This document shows positions 1 through 6,226 of a DNA stretch of 23,506 nt, piece after piece. The notes under the pieces were generated by a model. That model worked only from the letters and a program-made list of their open reading frames with translations. It was not told the DNA's origin and made no database searches. Made by a program: the position numbers and the translations under genes. The stretch is taken from contig DHVT01000021.1 of the NCBI GenBank assembly GCA_002412775.1, forward strand, positions 1 through 23,506, given 5' to 3'. This stretch comes from Firmicutes bacterium UBA5201 (GTDB lineage Bacteria > Bacillota > Clostridia > Peptostreptococcales > Acidaminobacteraceae). Position 1 is the first letter of the stretch. The number at the start of each line of letters is the position of its first letter.

Positions 1-1433
1 ATTGTAGTAGCGAGGAAGAACAAGCTCCAGTTTTGAACGTTTGCATCTGAGTTGTAGATGACATAGTCAAGAATTGTGTTGAATTCAAGGTATGCGATGT
101 TAAGTTTCACGCCAAGGCCTTGACCCCAGTCTCTTTCCCACATAGGAATAAGAGTTGCAAGGATATCATGATCTGGCATAGCTGCGATGTTAAGTTCCAT
201 TACAACGCCATCTTTTTCTCTGAATCCTGATGGTCCAACTACCCAGCCAGCTTCATCCAATAAACCTTTTGCTTTTTCGAGGTCGAACTCGTACTCGATC
301 AATTCAGCTTTGAGTGCATCTGTAATTGCCCAAGATACTTGTGAGAATGGGTGGTATTGTGTTACTGCAAGAACTTGATCTGTATCTTTATCATAATAGT
401 AGCTGTTTACGAATTCTTTTGTGTTGAATGAATAGTAAAGCGCTTGTCTTACAAGTTTGTCAGTTGTAGGACCGTATTCATTGTTTGTTTTGATATAACC
501 GTAACCGCTTCTGTTGTAGCTGTTGATTGAGAAACCGTTGTTTCTGGCTTCAGAAATCTTTGTAGGCTCGATTTGACCTGCTAAAAGGTCAACGTTTCCG
601 CTTGTGAGTTCAACGATATCAGTTGTCATGTCAACGAACTTGAGGATGATATCTTGAATCATGTAGCCTTCGCCTTTATAAAGTGGATTTCTTTCAAGGT
701 AAACAAGTTCTTTTTCCTTGAACTGTGAAATCACGTAAGGGCCAGAACCCATAGCTTCAGTTGTAAGTGCTTCTACGCTTGCAGTGTTACCTGGCTCAAA
801 GTCAGCGCCATAGTAGTGTGCAGGTAAGATCGCATAACCACAGTTTGCGAAGTTGACGCGAAGTGCTTCAACAAAGTTGAATTGTACTGTGTAATCATCA
901 AGAGCGACAACACCTGTAAACTCATCAGTTTCGCCTGCATAGTATTCAGGATAGCTTACCATGTCTTTTACAGCTGAGCTGTAACGGCCTGTGTAAGATG
1001 GATCTGCGAGTATTTTGTAAGTGAATACTACGTCGTTTGCAGTAAGTGGTTGTCCATCAGAGAAAACCAAATCTTTTTTCATGTCGAAAGTGATCGATTT
1101 TCCATCTTCTGAATATTCCCAGCTGTCTGCTACAGAACCTTCATATTCGCCTTCGAAGTTTCTTTCAATAAGGCCTTCGAAAACCATATCAACCACGTAT
1201 CCGTCATATGCTGATGAATAGTAAAGAGGGTTGAAGTTACCTGATGCCTCAGTGATACCCACTACGAGTGTACCGCTTGGCTCTTCTGCTACTGGTTCTG
1301 CTGGTGTTGGATCTGTGCTTGCTGGCGGTGTCTCTACTACCGGAGTGGTGGTGTCAGCTTTTGGGCTACAACCTGCCAAAAACGCGGTAGATACCAATAC
1401 TAAGCAAAGAAATAAAACTAAAGATTTCTTCAT
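1..1433 (-). CDS. ABC transporter substrate-binding lipoprotein, peptide/nickel (family 5) type, partial
   Basis: An open reading frame runs leftwards from ATG at 1433 and is still open at base 1, giving about 477 residues without the C-terminus. It starts with a short Lys-Lys N-terminus, a hydrophobic stretch and a lipobox ending LAGC (Cys about residue 22), then a Thr/Pro/Glu-rich linker, as in Gram-positive lipoproteins. The mature part has features of solute-binding family 5 (OppA/DppA/NikA-like): GTLVVGITE at its start, FNPLYYSSAYDG, VFEGLIE, and DMKKDLVFSDGQPLTANDVVFTY-type text, the classic signature around residues 110-130. The start is supported by AAGGAGGA about 9 bases upstream. 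It should capture oligopeptides or a related ligand outside the membrane for an ABC importer. The permease genes are not in the window, so the substrate is unknown. Class is certain, ligand is not. Confidence 0.9.
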   Translation of the reverse strand, partial: MKKSLVLFLCLVLVSTAFLAGCSPKADTTTPVVETPPASTDPTPAEPVAEEPSGTLVVGITEASGNFNPLYYSSAYDGYVVDMVFEGLIERNFEGEYEGSVADSWEYSEDGKSITFDMKKDLVFSDGQPLTANDVVFTYKILADPSYTGRYSSAVKDMVSYPEYYAGETDEFTGVVALDDYTVQFNFVEALRVNFANCGYAILPAHYYGADFEPGNTASVEALTTEAMGSGPYVISQFKEKELVYLERNPLYKGEGYMIQDIILKFVDMTTDIVELTSGNVDLLAGQIEPTKISEARNNGFSINSYNRSGYGYIKTNNEYGPTTDKLVRQALYYSFNTKEFVNSYYYDKDTDQVLAVTQYHPFSQVSWAITDALKAELIEYEFDLEKAKGLLDEAGWVVGPSGFREKDGVVMELNIAAMPDHDILATLIPMWERDWGQGLGVKLNIAYLEFNTILDYVIYNSDANVQNWSLFFLATT

Positions 1434-1538
1434 TCTAAATAATCCTCCTTCTTAAAATTGACGGGCCTAATATTGAACGACCCTATTTATATAAACCCCA
1501 AGGTTCATATCTAAAAAATTTTCTATGGATTATTTAAT

Positions 1539-1567
1539 ATATTACACTACGATTTTTAACAAATCAA
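1539..1567 (-). promoter_or_regulatory. Probable sigma-A promoter for the substrate-binding protein gene
   Basis: On the minus strand TTGATT (1567-1562) and TAATAT (1544-1539) are separated by exactly 17 bases, about 105 bases upstream of the start codon at 1433. The setting is very AT-rich, so chance matches are possible. Confidence 0.45.
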
Positions 1568-1795
1568 GCAAAATGTTATAAAACGTTCAAAGAAATGTAA
1601 CATCGATTTAATATCCATTACTAATATATAACATTTTTGACTAAATTGGAATATGTTTTTGAGATATTGCATCATTACCAACCACTTGTTACGAATACGT
1701 AATAAATTGCTGTTGCTACGTTACCCGATTTAATATGTTTCAAATATAATTATCTCAAATGTATATTACGGATTTCGAATTATAATTATAAAAAA

Positions 1796-1925
1796 CAAAG
1801 CACTTCTGCCACAACCCTTTCGATGTACACTGTTAAACGATTGTCAAAATCATTTTACTATGTATACATCGCTTTGGACAGCCATGCGACGTCCAGAAGT
1901 TTAGGTTATAACAAAAGCACTTTTA
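1796..1925. other. Foldable intergenic segment of unknown role
   Basis: The spacer 1434-1957 has no convincing gene. Its left part is AT-rich with scattered short TTACG/CGTAA inverted repeats near 1688-1703. The right part, 1796-1925, holds nested inverted repeats. ACTTCTG (1802-1808) pairs with CAGAAGT (1894-1900). CGATGTACA (1821-1829) pairs with TGTATACATCG (1861-1871, two bases bulged). AAACGA (1835-1840) pairs with TCATTT (1850-1855). The block is flanked by similar direct repeats, CAAAGCACTT at 1796 and CAAAAGCACTT at 1912. It could be a small structured RNA, an operator region or the remnant of a miniature mobile element. I cannot decide among these. Confidence 0.3.
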
Positions 1926-1957
1926 TTTATTAATAAATCTTAACATTTTGTTCACAC

Positions 1958-2134
1958 TTATAACATGATCCAAATCAAAAGGATCGCCACACCACATAGA
2001 ATTCTTGTCGCCAACAATACTTTTTCAGTGGGAGCTTTTCTATCAAACTTCCAGAATTCAGTCAATTTGATGAATAATGAAGGATTGATGATCCCAAATG
2101 CCAATAATGATGTCATAAAAATTTTCCCTACCAT
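1958..2134 (-). CDS. Small membrane protein, 58 residues, DUF6199-like
   Basis: I chose ATG at 2134 (MVGKIFMTSL...) because GAGGAGG sits 6 bases upstream at 2140-2146. A longer reading to 2185 has no ribosome binding site. The protein has two hydrophobic segments (about residues 4-18 and 40-57) around a short polar middle. The middle reads NPSLFIKLTEFWKF, which resembles the NPE-LFWKLTE-W motif of small two-helix membrane proteins of the DUF6199 kind. No function is known for these. It is divergent from the padR operon and has its own likely promoter. Family assignment is from memory of the motif and is tentative; that this is a real gene is better supported. Confidence 0.6.
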   Translation of the reverse strand: MVGKIFMTSLLAFGIINPSLFIKLTEFWKFDRKAPTEKVLLATRILCGVAILLIWIML

Positions 2135-2162
2135 TTGTACCTCCTCGATATTTGTCCTATCT

Positions 2163-2191
2163 ATTATACACCAGTTGGACCTCATATCAAA
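2163..2191 (-). promoter_or_regulatory. Probable promoter for the small membrane protein gene
   Basis: On the minus strand a perfect TATAAT (2168-2163) lies 17 bases after TTTGAT (2191-2186), about 30 bases before the start codon at 2134. It is back to back with the padR promoter. Confidence 0.5.
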
Positions 2192-2203
2192 GTGACCTTT
2201 GGT

Positions 2204-2234
2204 TTGAATAGGATAGTGTTATATGATATACTAT
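2204..2234 (+). promoter_or_regulatory. padR operon promoter with overlapping inverted repeat (possible PadR operator)
   Basis: TTGAAT (2204-2209) and TATACT (2227-2232) are 17 bases apart, 46 bases before the padR start. The inverted repeat ATAGT-N12-ACTAT (2213-2234) covers the spacer and the -10 box. PadR-type repressors commonly bind such dyads over their own promoters, so autorepression is a reasonable inference. Confidence 0.55.
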
Positions 2235-2278
2235 TATCGAAACCCGATATTGATATTCGTTAATGACAGGAGGCTATA

Positions 2279-2584
2279 ATGGGTGACAAAGTCCTTAGAA
2301 AACTGTTTTTAGGATTCATTCAGATTCACATCTTGCATCACGCGAAGAAGGAACCGTTTTATGGTTCGTGGATGATCTCAGAACTCGAAGAACACGGCTA
2401 CGATATGAGTCCGGGCACACTTTATCCCATACTCCATAGTATGACCACCAGCGGACTTCTAATACAAACCGAGGAAAACGTGGAGGGAAAAATCAGAAAA
2501 TATTACGGCATCACACCCTATGGAGAAACGATACTGGTTGAAGCCAGAAACAAGGCATATGAACTCTTCAAAGAAATGGATTGA
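2279..2584 (+). CDS. PadR family transcriptional regulator
   Basis: This 101-residue protein is a stand-alone PadR winged helix-turn-helix (short PadR-s2-like form with little C-terminal domain). It shows the family hallmarks: an N-terminal helix ending in ILHHAKKEPFYGSWMISELE, the recognition region MSPGTLYPILHSMTTSGLL, the wing with a basic GKIRKYYGIT strand, and a final helix after TPYGETIL. AGGAGG precedes ATG at 2279 by 5 bases. The gene is first in an operon with the FetA/FetB-type exporter (fetA starts 13 bases after its stop), so it most likely controls that transporter. PadR members typically sense small toxic molecules or envelope stress; the ligand here is unknown. An inverted repeat over its promoter fits self-regulation. 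Confidence 0.9.
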   Translation: MGDKVLRKLFLGFIQIHILHHAKKEPFYGSWMISELEEHGYDMSPGTLYPILHSMTTSGLLIQTEENVEGKIRKYYGITPYGETILVEARNKAYELFKEMD

Positions 2585-2597
2585 AAGGAAGTCATTC

Positions 2598-3251
2598 ATG
2601 TTTATTTTAGACCACGTCACTTACAAAAGCATACTCAACATTGAGCATTTGCATATTCCAAAAGGGAAAACAACATGTATTCTCGGAGAAAGCGGCTGCG
2701 GAAAAACCACTCTGCTCAAGTTGCTCAACAAGTTTATCTCTCCTGATCAAGGCATGATCTCATTTGATGGTGTACCTCTAAACGATCAGGATACAATCCC
2801 ACTCAGAAGAAAAGTTGTCATGCTGGGCCAAACACCTGCAATTTTTCCTGGCACGATTGAAGATAATCTCCAAATCGGACTTGAGTTTTCAGAACAATAT
2901 CCCGCATCAAGTCACGAACTCAACGCCGTTTTACGGTCGATCCAACTTGACAAATCGCTTACGGATGATGCCGAGCGGCTATCCGGTGGCGAGAAGCAAA
3001 GGTTGGCACTGGGGCGCATTTTGCTTATGCAACCTGATACCATTCTTTTGGATGAACCCTCATCATCTCTCGATCGAAATACAGAGGATTCGCTCATCAG
3101 AATGTTGGTGGATGCAATGGATACACGAGACAAATCCATTGTCATGGTCACCCACACCAGAGAGATCGCATTCAGATATGCCGATCGCATAGTGGAAATG
3201 AGTGCCGGAAAAGTCGTGAAATCGGGGGAGGTGAATCAATGGACGGAGTAG
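2598..3251 (+). CDS. fetA: ABC transporter ATP-binding protein, FetA (YbbL) type
   Basis: The 217-residue protein is a single ABC ATPase domain. Walker A is GESGCGKT (30-37), Q-loop Gln78, signature LSGGEKQR (128-135), Walker B ILLDE (149-153) and switch His186. I placed the start at ATG 2598 because MFILDHVTYK is the normal ABC N-terminus and AAAGGAAG lies just upstream. The reading frame extends further upstream inside padR, but that would add a meaningless N-terminus. It overlaps the following permease by 13 bases, implying translational coupling. With that UPF0014 permease it matches E. coli FetA/FetB, linked to iron export and oxidative-stress resistance. Whether this pair moves iron, another metal or something else is not shown by the sequence. 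Confidence 0.85.
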   Translation: MFILDHVTYKSILNIEHLHIPKGKTTCILGESGCGKTTLLKLLNKFISPDQGMISFDGVPLNDQDTIPLRRKVVMLGQTPAIFPGTIEDNLQIGLEFSEQYPASSHELNAVLRSIQLDKSLTDDAERLSGGEKQRLALGRILLMQPDTILLDEPSSSLDRNTEDSLIRMLVDAMDTRDKSIVMVTHTREIAFRYADRIVEMSAGKVVKSGEVNQWTE

Positions 3252-4018
3252 TGGATTTAGGTTTGTTGCAACTCGCAGCATCATATGTATTCGTTGTCAT
3301 ACTGCTTACAATAGTAAAAATCAAAAAAATATCAAGAGAACGGGAAATCCTGATTGCATCCATAAGAATGACCTTACAGTTGATCGTGACGGGATTCATT
3401 CTGATCAGAATCTTCGATGCCCCCCATCCCGTGGTTACAGTTCTGATTATAACCGCTATGGAGATATTCGCAATCGCCAATATCTATAAAAGATCGAAGA
3501 TGACCTTATCCACAAAACTGAAAAAGATCATCGCATTCTCAATGCTCACAGGCACACTTGCAAGTTTATCGTATTTCTTGTTTGTGGTGGTGCAAATAAA
3601 ACCATGGTACGATCCAAGATATTTCATACCGCTTGCCGGAATGCTCATAGGCAATTCCATGACAGGAATTGCATTAGGGGTTTCGATTCTTACGAGTGGA
3701 ATGAGCAAACAGCGCCACTTGATTGAAGCTGCTTTGATGCTCGGTGCGACACCGAAAGTTGCCACCAAGGAAATCGTCAACCAGGCTTTTGATGCCGCAA
3801 TATTGCCGACAATCAATTCCATGATGGGCATGGGAATAATTTTTCTCCCGGGGATGATGACAGGTCAAATCCTATCTGGCACATCGCCACTCACTGCTAT
3901 AGAGTATCAAATCGCGATCATGCTTGGCATCTTGGGTAGTGTTTCATTATGTGTGATCTTATTTGTACAATTAGGTTACAAGACGTTTTTCAATGAAAAC
4001 TCTCAACTGATCCAATAA
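3239..4018 (+). CDS. fetB: ABC transporter permease, FetB (UPF0014/YbbM) family
   Basis: This 259-residue membrane protein has about seven hydrophobic segments. It carries the strongly conserved UPF0014 blocks: IPLAGMLIGNSMTGIALG in the middle, EAALMLGATPKVA, and PTINSMMGMGIIFLPGMMTG followed by QILSG and EYQIAIM towards the end. The length matches the family. The start ATG at 3239 lies inside the end of fetA and is preceded by GGGGGAGG. In E. coli the FetA/FetB complex exports iron; older literature links family members to metal or organic solute efflux. It is the last gene of the padR-fetA-fetB operon and ends at a strong hairpin at 4020-4059. Confidence 0.88.
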   Translation: MDGVVDLGLLQLAASYVFVVILLTIVKIKKISREREILIASIRMTLQLIVTGFILIRIFDAPHPVVTVLIITAMEIFAIANIYKRSKMTLSTKLKKIIAFSMLTGTLASLSYFLFVVVQIKPWYDPRYFIPLAGMLIGNSMTGIALGVSILTSGMSKQRHLIEAALMLGATPKVATKEIVNQAFDAAILPTINSMMGMGIIFLPGMMTGQILSGTSPLTAIEYQIAIMLGILGSVSLCVILFVQLGYKTFFNENSQLIQ

Positions 4019-4019
4019 A

Positions 4020-4059
4020 AAAGCCTTTGTTTGGACTATGAAATCCAAACAAAGGCTTT
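4020..4059. terminator. Strong intrinsic terminator shared by convergent fetB and glmS
   Basis: A perfect 16-bp stem (AAAGCCTTTGTTTGGA at 4020-4035 with its complement at 4044-4059) closes an 8-base loop. On the minus strand it is followed by a T-rich run, making it a good glmS terminator. On the plus strand the tail is weaker but it follows the fetB stop by 1 base. Confidence 0.9.
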
Positions 4060-4062
4060 GTA

Positions 4063-5889
4063 TTATTCTACTGTAACCGATTTTGCCAGGTTACGCGGTT
4101 TATCCACATCGTTGCCTCTCAGAGCAGACACATAATATGCGAAAAGCTGCATAGGGATGATGGCAAGTAGTGGCGCCAGCGCATCGGATGTCTTAGGGAT
4201 GTAAAACACTTCATCCGCAGTCTTGTCTATTTGCAAATGGCCTTCTTTTGCTATGGCGAACACATGGGCTCCACGTGCTTTCACTTCCTTGATGTTGGAT
4301 AGCATCTTATCGTAAAGTCTATCTTGAGTCGCAAGTGCCACTACAAATGTCTCGTCCTCAATGAGTGCTATTGTTCCATGCTTCAGTTCACCTGCAGGAA
4401 TGGCAAACGAATTGATGTAAGATATTTCCTTGAGTTTTAGTGAAGCCTCCATCGCAAGATCGGAATCCACTCCTCTACCCATGAAAAACACTTTTTCATT
4501 GTTGAACTGCTTAGCAGCCAATTTTTGGATTTCCTCACTCTTAGCAAGAACCTCGGACACTTTTTCGGGTAACGTCTTCATTTCTGTAATTGTGTCTCTG
4601 AAATCTTGTTCAGACAATTTTCCATTCATTCTGCCAAAATGCATCCCGATCAAGTAAAATGCAATCAATTGAGTTGTGAACGCTTTTGTGGATGCGACAC
4701 CGATTTCAGGTCCGGCCCAAGTATAGAAAAGATCATCGGATTCTCTGGCGACTGAACTGCCAACCACGTTGACTATGCTGAGCACCCTAGCACCTTTTCT
4801 TTTCGCTTCACGGAGAGACTGAAGTGTATCCAGCGTCTCACCGGATTGAGACACGGCAATGAACAGAGTTCTTTCATCGATAAATGGATCTCTGTATCTG
4901 AACTCTGAGGCCACATCGCATTCCACCGGAATTTTTGCGAATGCCTCTATGGCTCTTCTTCCCACAAGACCGGCATGGTAAGCGGTACCACATGCTACGA
5001 TATATATTTTATTGATGTTCTTAAGCTCATCCGCAGTCAATCGAATGCCTTCCATGGCAAGCTCATCTTCTGAGTTCAGTCTTCTGAACAATGTCTCTCT
5101 CACGCCTTTGGGTTGTTCAAAAATCTCTTTCAAAGTGAAGTGTTCAAAACCTTCTTTTTCTGCTGCGTCTATGTCCCATGTGACTTTATAGATTTCCCTT
5201 TTCTGTTCCTGACCGAGTGAATTGTATATTGTGACTTTGTCTTTTCTCAAATCCACGAATTCATCATTCTCAATCAGCAGAATATCACGGGTATATTTTA
5301 ATAACGCCGGTATATCCGAGGCGATGAAATTCTCATTCACACCTAGGCCCACAATCAATGGACTATCTTTTCTCACAGCAACCAAACGATCCGGTTCATC
5401 TTTGGCTATGACTCCGATGGCATAAGCGCCTTCCATTCTGTCCGCCGCTTTTCTCACAGCGCTCAACAAATCGCCTTCATAGTAATAATCGATCAAGTGT
5501 GCTATGACTTCAGTATCGGTTTCGGATTTGAAAAGACAATTTTTGTCATTGATCAACCAATCCTTGATTTCCATGTAGTTCTCGATGATGCCGTTGTGAA
5601 TGACCGCAATTGTCTCATTGCCATTCATGTGCGGGTGGGCATTGACATCTGAAGGCGCACCGTGTGTCGCCCATCTTGTATGGCCGATTCCCAGAGTTGT
5701 ATTCATGTCCAAATCGACAATGCTTTCAAGATTTGAAAGTCTTCCCTTTGCTTTGATGACTTTTACAGCACCGTCTATATTGACTGCGATTCCGGCTGAA
5801 TCATAGCCTCTGTACTCAAGTTTTGACAAGCCTTCAATCAGGTAAGGCACTGCTTTGTTCGTTCCTACGTATCCTACTATTCCACACAT
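4063..5889 (-). CDS. glmS: Glutamine--fructose-6-phosphate aminotransferase (isomerizing)
   Basis: GlmS makes glucosamine-6-phosphate from fructose-6-phosphate and glutamine, the first committed step to UDP-GlcNAc for cell wall. The 608-residue length is standard. The protein begins MCGIVGYVG, with Cys2 becoming the N-terminal nucleophile of the glutaminase domain. It continues with YRGYDSAGIA, GIGHTRWATHG and HNGIIENY. Two SIS sugar-isomerase domains follow (IVACGTAYHAG, VSQSGETLDT, STKAFTTQ, FMGRGVD) and the protein ends DKPRNLAKSVTVE. AAAGGAG precedes the start. Expression should be controlled by the glmS ribozyme in its leader and by an intrinsic terminator between ribozyme and start codon. 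glmM, the next enzyme of the pathway, is about 4 kb upstream in this window. Confidence 0.98.
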   Translation of the reverse strand: MCGIVGYVGTNKAVPYLIEGLSKLEYRGYDSAGIAVNIDGAVKVIKAKGRLSNLESIVDLDMNTTLGIGHTRWATHGAPSDVNAHPHMNGNETIAVIHNGIIENYMEIKDWLINDKNCLFKSETDTEVIAHLIDYYYEGDLLSAVRKAADRMEGAYAIGVIAKDEPDRLVAVRKDSPLIVGLGVNENFIASDIPALLKYTRDILLIENDEFVDLRKDKVTIYNSLGQEQKREIYKVTWDIDAAEKEGFEHFTLKEIFEQPKGVRETLFRRLNSEDELAMEGIRLTADELKNINKIYIVACGTAYHAGLVGRRAIEAFAKIPVECDVASEFRYRDPFIDERTLFIAVSQSGETLDTLQSLREAKRKGARVLSIVNVVGSSVARESDDLFYTWAGPEIGVASTKAFTTQLIAFYLIGMHFGRMNGKLSEQDFRDTITEMKTLPEKVSEVLAKSEEIQKLAAKQFNNEKVFFMGRGVDSDLAMEASLKLKEISYINSFAIPAGELKHGTIALIEDETFVVALATQDRLYDKMLSNIKEVKARGAHVFAIAKEGHLQIDKTADEVFYIPKTSDALAPLLAIIPMQLFAYYVSALRGNDVDKPRNLAKSVTVE

Positions 5890-5928
5890 ATGTTATCTCC
5901 TTTTAATTTTAGTATTCAAAAAATAAAA

Positions 5929-5948
5929 AGACACCTATCTAGGTGTCT
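5929..5948 (-). terminator. Intrinsic terminator (possible attenuator) inside the glmS leader
   Basis: On the minus strand AGACACCTA-GA-TAGGTGTCT forms a 9-bp stem directly followed by TTTTATTTTTT. It lies after the glmS ribozyme and about 40 bases before the glmS start codon, so it must be read through for glmS to be expressed. Its first arm contains ACCTA, complementary to TAGGT at the 3' side of the ribozyme, so alternative pairing is conceivable. Confidence 0.8.
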
Positions 5949-5972
5949 GCAAAATTACGCACTTATAGCCTT

Positions 5973-6111
5973 GAATCAACCTACCCACTTTGTTCCTCAA
6001 ATCACTTCAAGGTTTTGTAAGGTATTTAACGGTGTTGATTACACCGCGGGGCACCCGCCGAACTTTCGATTAACCCCGCCCTCGTCAACTGATTGCTCAG
6101 TTCTGGCGCTT
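5973..6111 (-). ncRNA. glmS ribozyme: glmS ribozyme (glucosamine-6-phosphate-activated self-cleaving RNA)
   Basis: On the minus strand the leader contains the diagnostic core. AGCGCCAGAACT holds the cleavage site, expected between A at 6110 and G at 6109. It is followed by a P1 hairpin AACTGA-GCAA-TCAGTT (6102-6087), then GACGAGGGCGGGGTTAATCG, then TTCGGCGGGTGCCCCGCGG. P3 is CGGTG/CACCG, and its loop TAATCAA can pair with TTGATT near 5974-5979 as the P3.1 pseudoknot. The region between is the P4 domain. Every core block matches the known class from Bacillus and Thermoanaerobacter. High GlcN6P would trigger cleavage and mRNA decay, giving negative feedback on glmS. Confidence 0.95.
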
Positions 6112-6158
6112 CTATTCAATTTTCGGTCGCATCACTACATCACCACCTTTCCAAAAAA

Positions 6159-6188
6159 ATTATATCATACATACTGTAATATAGACAA
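6159..6188 (-). promoter_or_regulatory. glmS promoter (extended -10)
   Basis: On the minus strand TTGTCT (6188-6183) and TATAAT (6164-6159) are 18 bases apart, and TGA immediately before the -10 box gives an extended -10. A transcript starting near 6152 would have about 40 bases before the ribozyme cleavage site. The -35 box lies at the loop edge of a long inverted repeat. Confidence 0.6.
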
Positions 6189-6215
6189 TGAAATTTATAT
6201 TACAATATGTATGAT
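6164..6215. repeat. 20-bp inverted repeat between glpK and glmS (terminator or operator)
   Basis: The arms at 6164-6183 and 6196-6215 are complementary at 19 of 20 positions around a 12-base spacer. It begins 12 bases after the glpK stop. On the minus strand it is followed by ATATAATTTTTTT, so it may terminate glpK. It also encloses the glmS -35 region and abuts the -10, so a repressor site is equally possible. Confidence 0.7.
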
Positions 6216-6226
6216 CGACTTTGAGA

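Noticed and set aside
1965..2195. 76-residue plus-strand frame opposite the small membrane protein
   Set aside because: No ribosome binding site or family features, while the opposite strand has promoter, site and membrane-protein pattern.
2520..2597. Upstream start for the FetA-like ATPase
   Set aside because: It would begin inside padR with no ribosome binding site; the ATPase fold begins at MFILDHVTYK from 2598.
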